Part shown: in pieces, positions 59,101 to 63,405 of the stretch
Layout: each line of letters begins with the position of its first letter
How positions within the stretch are numbered: position 1 is the stretch's first letter
Assembly (NCBI GenBank): GCA_016617855.1
Contig: JAECUM010009857.1
Coordinates: 1 to 64,000 of the forward strand
Origin: Megalonaias nervosa
Taxonomy: Eukaryota; Mollusca; Bivalvia; Unionida; Unionidae
Length of the DNA: 64,000 bases
Direction of reading: 5' to 3'
Program-made: the position numbers and the translations under genes
Notes under the pieces: model-generated
Databases searched by the model: none
What the model saw: only the letters and a program-made list of their open reading frames with translations
Told to the model about the DNA's origin: nothing

Positions 59101-60441
59101 GAGACCTAACACATCCCCTCCTTGTGCGATTTGGCTCTTTCATCTTTCCCTTTGGTTGCTTTTTGTCAAACATCCTTAGACAAAGTCTTAAACATGATGC
59201 ATGTTAGAGAATCAAGTGCATCTTGTGCAACCCAGGCACATGTCATGGTTGTCTTCACTGGCTTTGAATTTTGTACATTTTGTGCAGTTGGTTGCCATAT
59301 CAGACTGAAATGACACAAAATTAATGAAAATTGCAAATTCATTCAAACTACTGGAGAAAATATAAAAGTAATGTAAACCACCTGTGAAGTAATGATTAAG
59401 TAACACAATATTTTCAAATCTGGCAGTAGCTGCTGATAAAAATATAGAATATTGGCTATGATATTAGAAGGTAATTTTGTGCATAATCATGTCAGCGAAG
59501 CTTAAAAATTGGCGACACCTGTTTAATTAAATAAAAACACTTTAATGCAAATTTTCAAGACTGTGATCTTAACCCAAGATCAAAGGGACAAGAGTGGATG
59601 TCAGAGTTAATTGTCTTAATTTCAAATCTACTAAGGGACTTAGGAAAAAAGAACAAATGAAAAGACTTGAACCAAACCTTCCATTCAAATTATTATGACT
59701 GACCTTAACCCCAAGGTCAAAGGGGCAAGTCAGCAAGTCACCGAATGCATTGTCTTAGTATCATAATTATTGATCCCAAGTATAAACAAAAACTCATCAA
59801 GGGTTTCAGAAAATATAAGCAAGAGAAATAATAAAAAAACGCTAATGCTATTACTATGACTTTGACCCCAAGGTAGAAGTGAGTGAGTGAACATATTGTA
59901 GAGTGAATGGTCTTGGCTTCATAAATGATTTATGCCAAGTATCATGAGAAGCTATCAAAGGGTTTAAGAAATATATGCAAATGAAAACCTTTAACAAAAA
60001 TCTCGAATGCTGATGACATTGGTAGTAGTGCCAAAAAAGTGACAGCTATTTTATCTTCCCACTAGAGTGAGCTTGAATAAAATGTATACTTTGAATTCTT
60101 TAACTGGAAACAGTGAAAACCCAAACTACTGTTTGAACTGTCACTTTCAAGTCCTTTAATTTTAATATCCATTAATCCATAAAAATGAAAATTAATTTTG
60201 TACCTTATTTTTCATCCAAAGTTTTGCATTCTTTTTAAGCTTTTGGAAATAATCAATTGAGAATATATCAAAACATAAATAGTAAAAAGTGTTTAACAAA
60301 AAATCACAGTAATTTAAATGTAAATTAGCTTTAAGTGACTTACCTCAAGTCTCTCACTGTGACTGCTATGTAGATGTCTTGGATGAGCAAGGTTCAAGAA
60401 TGGCCGACTTACAACAAGATACCCAAACACAGTGGCAATAT
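10981..60441 (-). CDS. ABCD3: ABCD3 (PMP70), peroxisomal ABC half-transporter, C-terminal half, 12 exons
   Basis: Twelve minus-strand exons (60344-60441, 54773-54864, 50038-50129, 46282-46351, 42474-42537, 33283-33360, 31977-32042, 27131-27292, 19457-19501, 18532-18636, 16368-16424, 10981-11058) join in phase into 1007 nt, encoding 334 residues plus a TGA stop. All introns are GT-AG. The product carries, in order, the last membrane segment ([18 protein letters not shown]), Walker [11 protein letters not shown]-loop IPQRPYMT, signature LSGGEKQR, Walker [11 protein letters not shown]-loop TVSHRKSL and the terminal EFGS. These match vertebrate ABCD3 almost residue for residue, and the choice of ABCD3 over ABCD1/2/4 rests on [16 protein letters not shown] and GRGNYEFK. 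Known role of the family: homodimer in the peroxisomal membrane that imports long-chain, branched-chain and dicarboxylic acyl-CoAs and bile-acid precursors for beta-oxidation. The N-terminal half, with its peroxisomal targeting region and first membrane segments, lies beyond the window. The reading frame is intact, so the gene looks functional. Confidence 0.96.
11370..11415. repeat. (TATG)n microsatellite
   Basis: Tetranucleotide repeat with TATG and a few GCATGCATG interruptions inside the last ABCD3 intron. Confidence 0.9.
11872..12025 (-). mobile_element. tRNA-derived SINE, family A, headless copy
   Basis: The 3' part of the family A SINE in minus orientation: tail near 11872 (TGCTGTTGTTG), then GCTATACATGGTAGCCAG and GGCAAGCTTTCCAACATACC. 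The tRNA-like head is missing; at the break the sequence passes into flanking DNA and is tandemly duplicated (see the 52-bp array). Confidence 0.85.
11996..12170. repeat. 52-bp tandem array fusing SINE and flank sequence
   Basis: Three copies of a 52-bp unit, each made of a SINE piece (ACATACCCACTTTGGCCAAG) joined to flanking sequence (CATCTCCTAAAATGAGTGTT). The same flanking phrase stands once before the SINE at 11830-11850. The array therefore formed after the SINE inserted and lost its head. Confidence 0.85.
12370..12600. repeat. Dispersed repeat, copy 1
   Basis: About 230 bp homologous to 52345-52590. Shared features are a CCTGG...GAA start, a run TGCATTTTTAAAAT, the phrase GAGACTCTCCCATAACATCT (GAGCCTATCCCTTAATATCT in the other copy) and TACAGAATAAA beyond the end. 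Non-coding; type of element unknown. Confidence 0.65.
13637..14420 (-). pseudogene. Mariner-family transposase relic
   Basis: Minus-strand fragments of a mariner transposase in several frames. The best part, 13847-14013, is stop-free and contains [19 protein letters not shown] and [17 protein letters not shown]; the first Asp of the DDD/E catalytic triad sits in GDETW (codon at 13897-13899). Upstream pieces read GYSQTD and an [14 protein letters not shown] block, equivalent to the DNA-binding linker GRP motif. Downstream there is [19 protein letters not shown]. Stops and frameshifts separate the parts, so the gene is dead. Terminal inverted repeats were not located with confidence. Confidence 0.8.
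16139..16282. mobile_element. Small hAT-like MITE (GTTCCCAACC type)
   Basis: 144 bp with diverged inverted ends: CAGAGGTTCCCAACCTTTTT on the left and, read inward, CAAGTTGTTCCCAATCTGTT on the right. It resembles widespread short hAT-derived elements with this end sequence. No clear target duplication is left, suggesting age. Confidence 0.6.
16368..16424 (-). CDS. ABCD3: ABCD3 exon: H-loop
   Basis: 57 nt, 19 codons, phase 0: [19 protein letters not shown], identical to the human protein over this span. The His of SHRKS is the switch (H-loop) residue that contacts the gamma-phosphate of ATP. Acceptor TTGCAG and donor GAG|GTAAAT. Confidence 0.97.
16425..18531 (-). other. ABCD3 intron
   Basis: 2.1-kb intron. 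The part 18080-18400 is less AT-rich and open on both strands (TTCATTGACTATTTTGCTCA onwards), which may mark an unidentified transposon remnant. Otherwise nothing recognisable. Confidence 0.6.
18532..18636 (-). CDS. ABCD3: ABCD3 exon: Walker B and D-loop
   Basis: 105 nt, 35 codons, phase 0: [20 protein letters not shown], then [21 protein letters not shown] is Walker B with the catalytic glutamate, and CTSAVS covers the D-loop. Only a few residues differ from human ABCD3 over this stretch. Acceptor CTTTAG and donor CAG|GTAATA. Confidence 0.98.
18637..19456 (-). other. ABCD3 intron with two-unit copy of the 140-bp repeat
   Basis: 820-bp intron. 18880-19200 contains two units of the dispersed ~140-bp repeat (AAGATTTTCAAGATGG at 18911 and 19049, 138 bases apart) followed by the family tail (AATCCTCTAAATAGTTTAGG AGATGAACAACAGACCATCT). 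Confidence 0.75.
19457..19501 (-). CDS. ABCD3: ABCD3 exon: ABC signature motif
   Basis: A 45-nt exon of 15 codons, [15 protein letters not shown], in phase 0. LSGGEKQR is the ABC signature (C-loop), which contacts the ATP held by the partner subunit in the dimer. Acceptor ATAAAG and donor GCT|GTAAGT. It joins directly to [10 protein letters not shown] of the next exon, giving the family sequence QRIAMARLF. Confidence 0.96.
19880..20236. repeat. 49-bp minisatellite
   Basis: About seven copies, of which the middle ones are nearly perfect with a period of 49: GAGACTGCAAAATCTGAATA AGATTTATTTTGATTCATGA TCTCATTCT. Outer copies are more diverged, the usual pattern for arrays that grow from the middle. 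Intronic and not coding. Confidence 0.95.
22480..22660. repeat. Dispersed repeat shared with 56.8-57.0 kb
   Basis: Shares with 56820-57000 the ordered phrases AAGCCTGTTT, ATTGGTCCACTAC (ACTGGTCCACTAC), AATCTGTGA and ATCTGTTTTCTTGGA. Non-coding repeat of unknown class. Confidence 0.55.
23829..24210 (-). pseudogene. Decayed Pro/Gln-rich coding remnant
   Basis: Reads from about 24187 to 23829 without a stop: [20 protein letters not shown], then [20 protein letters not shown], a helical [15 protein letters not shown] part, and a Pro/Gln/Val-rich tail. A TAA lies just upstream, and beyond the SINE at 24216-24536 further protein-like pieces occur ([20 protein letters not shown] near 24900), broken by stops. 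It looks like a dead transposon or retroposed gene; the family is not recognised. Confidence 0.35.
24216..24536 (-). mobile_element. tRNA-derived SINE, family B, full length
   Basis: 321 bp flanked by a perfect 12-bp duplication AGGTCATTTCAT (24204-24215 and 24537-24548). On the minus strand it starts with a tRNA-like head: box A TGGCCTAGTGG and box B GGTTCAAACCC, with a near-complete cloverleaf sequence. The body follows (GGGACATCATGCCACATGTC, TGCGGCATGGTGCCCCAGTG) with a short T/GT-rich end. Clean target duplications suggest a fairly recent insertion. Confidence 0.93.
25133..26103 (+). repeat. 970-bp dispersed repeat, copy 1
   Basis: Homologous along its whole length to 43649-44684, same orientation. 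Shared blocks include GCAAGTATAATGACCTCTCC, GTAGCATATTTAATTAGCAT and GTATAAGA(T/C)GAAGCTAAGA. Both copies end in GGCTGGCAAATA(C/T)(A/G)GT, the terminal inverted repeat of the element at 42851-44684. This copy lacks the left part and is therefore truncated. Confidence 0.85.
26115..26172. repeat. (TA)n microsatellite
   Basis: About 28 uninterrupted TA dinucleotides directly after the end of the dispersed repeat at 25133-26103. Confidence 0.97.
27131..27292 (-). CDS. ABCD3: ABCD3 exon: Q-loop and helical subdomain
   Basis: 162 nt, 54 codons, phase 0 at both ends. It starts [17 protein letters not shown], has a variable helical part, and ends with [12 protein letters not shown] just before the ABC signature exon. 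In ABCD proteins the last segment normally reads EREGGWD; here it is EREG-LD, one residue shorter and without the Trp. Acceptor CACAG and donor CAG|GTGATA. Confidence 0.96.
29150..29467 (+). mobile_element. tRNA-derived SINE, family B, diverged head
   Basis: 318 bp, plus strand, flanked by CATTTTTTGTA (29139-29149) and CATTTTCTGTA (29468-29478). The body is the same as in the copy at 24216-24536 (GAGTCATACCAAAGACTT, GGTGCTCAGCATTAAGAGGT, AGTGCTAGACGTCAATATAA). The head has lost the good box A sequence seen in the other copy, so this insertion is older. Confidence 0.9.
30110..31710 (+). repeat. Ten-unit array of the 140-bp dispersed repeat
   Basis: About ten diverged units with landmarks AAGATTTTCAAGATGGCTGC, GATCAGCACCATTTTCATTT, AGGACCAACTAGACATCATA and GTGAAAACCCCATG. 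The AGATGG landmark recurs at about 30400, 30540, 30680, 30820, 30990, 31130, 31245, 31390 and 31500, so spacing centres on 140. The array ends in a tail (GATAAGAAACTTTTGCTAAT, GACAACAGACTATCCCATAA) also present after the one- and two-unit copies at 4.4 and 18.9 kb. Confidence 0.9.
31977..32042 (-). CDS. ABCD3: ABCD3 exon: strand leading into the Q-loop, with duplicated donor
   Basis: 66 nt, phase 0 at both ends, reading [20 protein letters not shown] and then PQ. Human ABCD3 has LWPLFGGRLTKPERGKLFYVPQ. The exon stops between the Q-loop Gln and the conserved RPYMT of the next exon. The donor context CTCAG|GTAAGCATTTC occurs twice in tandem: the second copy, 15 bases further into the intron (exon end 31962), could also be used and would add five in-frame codons (VSISQ). 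Confidence 0.96.
32043..33282 (-). other. ABCD3 intron occupied by an internal-repeat element
   Basis: 1.24-kb intron, most of which (32160-33150) is the array described separately. Confidence 0.8.
32160..33150 (+). repeat. Array of ~145-bp units, second consensus
   Basis: Units begin AATCTGATGCAAGATCACCT CATT; the phrase recurs near 32458, 32600, 32753 and 32897 (142, 153 and 144 bases apart). Each unit continues with CATTATCCAAGATCTTGA and a CCATATCTGATCAAAATCAG ATCAGAAATATGG block. It ends in GATATGCTCACTCATACATG TGGACAGAGGGAC. The consensus differs from the 30.1-kb array, but unit length and end style are alike. Confidence 0.8.
33283..33360 (-). CDS. ABCD3: ABCD3 exon: Walker A
   Basis: 78 nt, phase 0 at both ends, reading [19 protein letters not shown] and then LFRILGE. 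The P-loop GPNGAGKSS binds the ATP phosphates; human ABCD3 has GPNGCGKSS, so Ala replaces Cys at the fifth position, a change seen in many ABC proteins. Acceptor TTTTCAG and donor GAG|GTAAGA. Confidence 0.97.
34820..37500. repeat. Diverged tandem array with 400-500 bp units
   Basis: The clearest pair lies 488-491 bases apart: GATATTTGATCCGCATAGCT GGGCCATAC at 37365 and GATATTTAATCCGCAAAAAT GGACCATAC at 36877; likewise ACAGTGTCATCATAGTTGGC near 37309 and ACAGTGCCATTTTATCTTGC at 36818. More diverged copies (GATGTTGATCAAAGTAAGTG GGCCCA near 35953; ACAAGTGTTCCCTTTTGAGT near 36577) continue to about 34820. Base composition is less AT-rich than the intron around it, which explains the crowd of 60-100 codon frames on the minus strand; none resembles a known protein. 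Confidence 0.65.
39268..41106 (-). mobile_element. hAT DNA transposon, nested inner element
   Basis: 1839 bp with perfect 14-bp inverted repeats CATACATGCCAACC / GGTTGGCATGTATG, flanked on both sides by CAATAT, and lying inside the outer element. The ends differ from those of the outer element at only two positions, so the two are relatives. Decayed minus-strand coding includes [16 protein letters not shown] (a hAT catalytic-domain block) and VLYHYNAD followed by an in-frame TGA and then ERLFSIVN, the dimerisation motif. The segment between these two blocks is shortened, so the transposase is deleted as well as broken. Confidence 0.88.
39600..40640 (-). pseudogene. hAT transposase remnant (inner element)
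   Basis: Pieces in at least two frames: [19 protein letters not shown] near 39800-39850, [20 protein letters not shown] at 39609-39670, and upstream pieces such as [16 protein letters not shown] (near 40250) and [20 protein letters not shown] (near 40000). Stop codons are frequent and a run of A residues in the coding sense lies at 40438-40450. Dead gene. Confidence 0.75.
41140..41955 (-). pseudogene. hAT transposase, C-terminal remnant (outer element)
   Basis: Runs from an open frame starting near 41955 through frameshifts to a stop near 41140. Recognisable blocks are [48 protein letters not shown] and the hAT dimerisation motif [13 protein letters not shown], followed after a frameshift by [19 protein letters not shown]. 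The N-terminal zinc finger (BED) and the first catalytic Asp are absent. Confidence 0.8.
42474..42537 (-). CDS. ABCD3: ABCD3 exon: start of the nucleotide-binding domain
   Basis: 64 nt, one base completing Arg and then [21 protein letters not shown]. Human ABCD3 has FDHVPLATPNGDVLIRDLNFE. It holds the first beta-strands of the ABC domain, where the aromatic residue that stacks on ATP adenine is expected. Acceptor TTTACAG and donor GAG|GTAATA, ending in phase 0. Confidence 0.96.
43000..43190. mobile_element. Palindromic MITE inside the 1.8-kb element
   Basis: 191 bp with arms of about 34 bases: CACAGCATTGCACATTTTAT CCTATCTGTAACTCG on the left and its near-exact inverse on the right (43157-43190). 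The 25-kb copy of the host element does not cover this region, so it cannot be said whether the MITE is a later insertion. Confidence 0.75.
43649..44684 (+). repeat. Dispersed repeat, copy 2
   Basis: Counterpart of 25133-26103; the two can be aligned along about 1 kb with scattered substitutions and small indels. Open frames within it are not conserved between the two copies, so it is non-coding. Confidence 0.85.
45500..46230 (+). repeat. Diverged array before an ABCD3 exon
   Basis: Phrases CCAAATTTGATTTCAATCCA TGAATTCCTT, AAAGTGCAAAGTTCTAAGTC AAACAGG and GCCATAAAATCTGAACTTG recur three to four times with spacing of about 125-215 bases. It ends in ACATGACAGACATGGACAAG, again a GACAGACATGGAC-type tail, about 50 bases from the exon at 46282. 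Confidence 0.7.
46282..46351 (-). CDS. ABCD3: ABCD3 exon: variable linker before the nucleotide-binding domain
   Basis: 70 nt, phase 1 to phase 2. It reads a serine run followed by [18 protein letters not shown] and two bases of an Arg codon. The region corresponds to the poorly conserved human stretch ending in GAGEIIIADNIIKF, so identity is low here, but position, phase and the KIMIQDHII block agree. Acceptor TTTCAG and donor CAG|GTAAGG. Confidence 0.9.
46735..47045. mobile_element. hAT-type MITE with 8-bp target duplication
   Basis: 311 bp with ends CAGGGGTGCACAAC and, inverted, CAGAGGTGCACAAC. It is flanked by GTCCAAAT (46727-46734) and GTCTAAAT (47046-47053), an 8-bp duplication with one change, as expected for hAT elements. 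No coding capacity. Confidence 0.85.
48471..48950 (-). pseudogene. DIRS-type reverse transcriptase fragment
   Basis: A 128-codon frame plus upstream pieces. It shows, in order, a [10 protein letters not shown] block (like DPWVLEIV), a helical [14 protein letters not shown] part, SLGFYSRPV and [18 protein letters not shown]. These match the N-terminal fingers of DIRS/Ngaro-type reverse transcriptases (GFYSRLF..., LNKFI...F.METLQ). The catalytic YxDD region is absent. Low expression potential; a fossil. Confidence 0.65.
50038..50129 (-). CDS. ABCD3: ABCD3 exon: linker helix [10 protein letters not shown]
   Basis: 92 nt with one base completing the Gly codon of the previous exon, then [18 protein letters not shown] and [12 protein letters not shown], then one base of the next codon. 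Human ABCD3 has [29 protein letters not shown] at this place. The phases agree on both sides. Donor AAAG|GTAGCT is weaker than the others at positions +3 to +6. Confidence 0.95.
50460..50580. repeat. 60-bp tandem duplication
   Basis: Two near-copies of ATGATATAACA(CA)TGTGT, CCATGTCAAGATA(A)CAATG and CAGAGCAGAAG, directly beside the SINE target site. Confidence 0.85.
50585..50835 (-). mobile_element. tRNA-derived SINE, family A, full length
   Basis: 251 bp flanked by TATGCTTAATGA (50573-50584) and TATACTTAATGA (50836-50847). On the minus strand: head GGGGCCCCGAGTGGCCGAGT, GTCTAAAGCGCTTACCGTTA, box B AGGTTCAAGTC, a body with GGTACATGAGAAAGCTTGCC and CACCATGTATAGCCTATCTT, and a tail of ACA repeats. 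The open frame across it is incidental. Confidence 0.93.
51008..52145 (+). repeat. Array of ~140-bp units, third version
   Basis: Units contain GGCCATATTTGATAGTGGAT CAGCATCATT, then CTTCATG(C/T)CAG.GTGCTTTC and CAAATTTGGT. The CATATTTGAT landmark recurs near 51432, 51570, 51700, 51838 and 51980 (130-142 apart). The GGCCATATT...GATCAGCA..CATT part is also present in the 30.1-kb units, so the two are related. The element starts TTGCTCACTTGGT and ends ATGGTGAGCTAAA, a short inverted end. Confidence 0.8.
52345..52590. repeat. Dispersed repeat, copy 2
   Basis: Homologous to 12370-12600 in the same orientation (TTTTTTTCCTGG, GCATTTTTAAAATCAAAAGC TG, TAATATCTGAATGAGATGTA). Non-coding. Confidence 0.65.
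54310..54748. repeat. ~42-bp minisatellite beside an exon
   Basis: About ten diverged units around AATTCTTTATGGTCAAGTAT GTAAATTCTATGGTTATAAA. TCTTTA.GGTCAAG recurs near 54338, 54379, 54421, 54462, 54503, 54547 and 54587. The array ends about 25 bases from the 5' splice site of the ABCD3 exon at 54773. Confidence 0.9.
54773..54864 (-). CDS. ABCD3: ABCD3 exon: linker after the membrane domain
   Basis: 92 nt reading [19 protein letters not shown] and then [11 protein letters not shown], plus two bases of the next Gly codon. The human counterpart is [31 protein letters not shown], so this is one of the most conserved stretches of the family, between the membrane domain and the nucleotide-binding domain. 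Acceptor CTTCACAG and donor GG|GTAAAT. A minisatellite ends about 25 bases past the donor. Confidence 0.96.
55045..55920 (-). pseudogene. DIRS-like tyrosine recombinase and 3' end
   Basis: Minus-strand pieces read [12 protein letters not shown] (Arg codon near 55700) and [12 protein letters not shown] followed by TAG at 55601-55603. In DIRS recombinases the same place reads SAHE.RA..ASLA...W.S..TF.SFYLRD, so the stop stands exactly where the nucleophilic Tyr should be. The downstream part carries two related copies of a CCCAA...ATTAAT...TTGGG motif (55045-55080 and 55255-55290), like the repeat structures of DIRS ends. Non-functional. Confidence 0.6.
56378..56560. mobile_element. hAT end fragment
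   Basis: Resembles the left end of the inner hAT element at 39268: ACACATCCTGACCCCC, then AAATGGCAAAAAGAGTAATC TGAGC-AAAAAGTGCAATC, against GTGGACAAAAAGAGTAATCC. Probably a solo, truncated end of the same family. Confidence 0.5.
56820..57000. repeat. Dispersed repeat shared with 22.5 kb
   Basis: Second copy of the repeat at 22480-22660 (TGGTCCACTAC, ATCTGTTTTCTTGGA). Non-coding. Confidence 0.55.
58205..59298 (-). pseudogene. DIRS-like gag (ORF1) relic
   Basis: Begins with ATG at 59298: [20 protein letters not shown] followed by CLGC, a C-x2-C-x9-H-x2-C-x2-C finger like the one that opens DIRS-type ORF1 proteins. Later blocks, in other frames, are [31 protein letters not shown], a helical [13 protein letters not shown] part and [20 protein letters not shown]. 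The acidic/Pro-rich order fits a gag-like protein. Frameshifts and stops are many. Assignment rests on the finger and on the recombinase piece lying in the same orientation 2.6 kb further on. Confidence 0.5.
59540..60080 (+). repeat. Three-unit array, about 140-160 bp units
   Basis: TGACCTTAACCCCAAGGTCA AAGGGGCAAG recurs in variants near 59562, 59699 and 59858; each unit goes on to GTCTTA.TTTCATAA and AAGGGTTT(A/C)AGAAATATAAG CAA. The end reads CTAGAGTGAGCTTGAA, comparable to the GTGAGCT end of the 51-kb array. Confidence 0.75.
60344..60441 (-). CDS. ABCD3: ABCD3 exon: last transmembrane segment
   Basis: This is the most upstream ABCD3 exon in the window, 98 nt. It starts with two bases of a split codon (probably Tyr, by comparison with KYLATVVGY in human ABCD3) and then reads 32 codons: [15 protein letters not shown], then [17 protein letters not shown]. 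The hydrophobic part is the final membrane helix, and the histidine/serine stretch enters the cytosolic linker. Acceptor TTTCAG and donor GAG|GTAAGT are both good. The exon ends in phase 0. Confidence 0.95.
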
Positions 60442-60620
60442 CTGAAATAAAACTCTGGAGTAAAGGAATTATCCAAACTCATCTTGGTGAGTCAAGGATC
60501 AGTGATCCATGAAACAGTATTAACAGTATTGGTGAGCCAAGGATCAGTGATCCATGAAACAGTATTAACTTCTCAGCTATATGATTAGATACATTGATGA
60601 CCTTTGGCCAACATAGATGA

Positions 60621-60950
60621 TCTGGTCCCAGTTTCACTAAATTGCTCAAGTTTTTCTCTGAAATTGCAAAGCATACTGATTATAAAATGTCTGACAGTAC
60701 TGGGATTTGTTTAAAATTGGAGGTAGGAATATTATTCTTGAAAAATGAGGTGGGGTATTTCACAAATTTGAGGAAATACTTACATTTTCTCCAAGGAAAA
60801 AAATAATAACACTTCCAGGAGAATACAAAACAGTACAACTGCGCTTTAATCATTGATGCCTGTCACTGTTCAAGGAAAAATTCACTGATCCAAAGCAAAC
60901 AATTTTAAAAATCTCACTTTGTGGATATTCAGTGAAACCAGGCCCAGAAC
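60621..60950. mobile_element. MITE with GGTTTCACT ends, copy 1
   Basis: Left TGGTCCCAGTTTCACTAAAT and, inverted, right GTTCTGGGCCTGGTTTCACT form diverged terminal inverted repeats around 330 bp of non-coding DNA. The same end sequence bounds a second element 80 bases further on. Confidence 0.5.
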
Positions 60951-61027
60951 CTCAATAGTACAATCTTTTTATGTTTATTCAGAGCTATAAAATGTTCCCA
61001 TATTTCAAATGTACGTAACTAAAGATA

Positions 61028-61420
61028 TGGCCTTAGTTTCACTAAACATCTCCAAATTTCTTCTTCAATTTGACGGATATTAATCTCTTACTGCATAGCA
61101 GGAAGCAAAGATTTTTTTCAAAGAATATTCAGCAGGCACCAGATATGCAAATACAGTCATAAAATCTTGAATTTTCCTAATGGGGTCTTGCATTATCTCT
61201 AAGGAAATTTTGAGGATTTCCTTAAATTTGACCAATTCCCCAACTCTTTTTTTCAAGAAAAAAAAGGTTTCCCTGCAGTAAAACTGATAACCAATGAGTC
61301 ATTTAGTATCTTTTTCACTTTCTCTACCTCTGAGAAAAATAGTGATATTACCTAAAGTACAATAATATGTGAAATCTCAGTTTAAGGAAATATTTGAGAA
61401 TTTAATGAAACAGGCCTGGT
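61028..61420. mobile_element. MITE with GGTTTCACT ends, copy 2
   Basis: Left GGCCTTAGTTTCACTAAACA and, inverted, right ACCAGGCCTGTTTCATTAAA, followed on both sides by TCTC.AAAT.TTT. Non-coding, and a relative of 60621-60950. Confidence 0.5.
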
Positions 61421-61520
61421 TATCTAAAATACAAGCTCTGTAGGCCTCAAAACTGAACTCGGACTTAAGAATCCCAAAATATAAAAGATACTTAAAGTCT
61501 TTACACCTTAAGAAACTATA

Positions 61521-62942
61521 GTCAAACCTGTATATAGTGGTCACCTGGGGCCTGGCCAAAACTGGCCTTTATACGGAAGGTCATTTTATGAAGCAATTGA
61601 AAACATGAAGAATACTAACAATACAATGAAGAATGGTGGGAAACTGAATCATGACTAAGAAAATGGAGTACAGAAAAAGACTCTATTTGCTTTTCAAAAA
61701 CCAATATAAAATAAATACTCAGAACACTCAATATTTCAGATATAAAAGAATCCACAGATTATGCACCTAGTACATGAACCTGCATTACCTGTTGTGAAAA
61801 ACTGCACTAAGTAATTGTTAGATAAAAATATTTCTCATAAAAGATGAGTCACTAGATGAATCAAACAGGCTTCAGAAAATTCTGAATCAGTGTCAATGTT
61901 AATTTCCTCTGCTGCCTTTCTGGAGTTCTTCCCATTGTTGCACAATCAGTAAGAAGAAGAATGGTTGCTTTCCCAAGAGTGGTCGTGCAACTCGAAATTG
62001 CATAACTCTTTAAACATTTTGTAACATTGCCTTTAATTGTCATTGAAAAATACATACATATCCTTAATACCATTCATTTTAAACATTTATGAATCCTAAT
62101 TATTTTGTTTTAGACAAATAATTTCATTAGTTTTTAGTCTTCATTAAAAATTTATATTAAAAAACAAAATTCATAAGAAATCATGTTAATGCAAAAATTC
62201 TCATAAATCAAAAACGTTTAAATTGGCAGATACCTGTACATTAGTAAAAAATAACACTTACAAATAGAGAATAATGCTAATGAACAAATATCTTGTAAAA
62301 CAATTTGTATGCCCTATGTTAACAGGTGGGTGCATTTTTAACAAAAAAAATCAATCTGCTAGATAAAACTATTTTTCTGAAAATGTGTTATAAGCATAAT
62401 GAAATGGATTGAGCATATCCTGTCTGTCTGAACATGCGCTATAAGCATAATGAAATGGATTGAGTATATCCTGTCTGTCTGAACATGCGCTATAAGCATA
62501 ATGAAATGGATTGAGTATATCCTGTCTGTCTGAAAATGTGCTATAAGTATGATGAAATGGATTGAGTATATCCTGTCTGTCTGAACATGCGCTATAAGCA
62601 TAATGAAATGGATTGAGCATATCCTGTCTGTCTGAAAATGTGCTATAAGTATGATGAAATGGATTGAGCATATCCTGTCTGTCTGAACATGTGCTATAAG
62701 CACGATGAAATGGGTTGAGTATATCTTGTCTGTCTGAAAATGTGCTATAAGCATGATGAAATGTTCCAATGGGAATGGAAGGACTTAACTAACAGACAGG
62801 ACTGAGCAGGCAACCTCTGTATACATTACGTGTATATAGCAAAATGTGATGCAACCAAGAACCTAACTTTATGAACAGGTGAACTCTCTCTGTTGGTGAC
62901 CACTAACTCTCTCTGTTGGTGACCACTAACACAGATTTGGAT
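61521..62942. mobile_element. Tc1/pogo-like element carrying a minisatellite
   Basis: Left end GTCAAACCTGTATATAGTGG TCACC and inverted right end ATCCAAATCTGTGTTAGTGG TCACC, each next to TA. No transposase was recognised. The right end is preceded by a 25-bp tandem duplicate (AACTCTCTCTGTTGGTGACC). The 51-bp array lies inside. Confidence 0.5.
62379..62763. repeat. 51-bp minisatellite, about 7.5 units
   Basis: Unit GAACATGCGCTATAAGCATA ATGAAATGGATTGAGTATAT CCTGTCTGTCT, with GAAAATGTGCTATAAG variants. Because 51 is a multiple of three and the unit lacks stops in two minus-strand frames, long open frames run through it (17-residue peptide repeats HFIMLIAHVQTDRI...). Nothing suggests that it is a gene. 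Confidence 0.97.
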
Positions 62943-63405
62943 TACATACAGCGACAGTCATACATTCATAGTTATCAAACCAGCAAGTCAGATCTGTACA
63001 GGTGTAAGATAGGCATACTTATCAAAACAATTCATTGATATGTAACTGACCAATCAGAGGTCTGTTCACTGCCACAGCCAGAGCAAATATTACACAGCTC
63101 AGTTAATCCTCTCTATATACCATAACTTTGAATCAAAGCAAATTGTGAATCAAATGTTTTGAATGTTGAGTTGAAGTTCAAATTTATGTTCAAGACGTTG
63201 TGCATCTATAGAGTCCGATTCCACAAACCATTCTCATTACCCCAACCAAGCCTGGATAAAGTAAATAGGGTTCAACTGTATTAGCTTTTCTCCGATTCCA
63301 CAAACAATTCTCATTACCCCAACCAAGCCTGGATAAAGTAAATGGGTTCAACTGTATTAACTTTTCTCTGATTCTGGAATTTGTAACATGCATGAAGATT
63401 ACTTA

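Larger units (their letters stand above)
54865..60343 (-). other. ABCD3 intron, 5.5 kb
   Basis: Mostly a DIRS-like retroelement relic in minus orientation (tyrosine recombinase side 55045-55920, gag side 58205-59298), with a hAT end fragment (56378-56560) and a dispersed repeat (56820-57000) between them, and a diverged repeat array at 59540-60080. Confidence 0.7.

Noticed and set aside
62359..62769. 136- and 100-codon frames with 17-residue repeats
   Set aside because: They are translations of a 51-bp minisatellite; two frames are open at once and nothing upstream suggests a gene.
60442..63400. Search for the next upstream ABCD3 exon (FSMGFID-like)
   Set aside because: No splice-bounded match on the minus strand was seen, so the exon is taken to lie outside the window.
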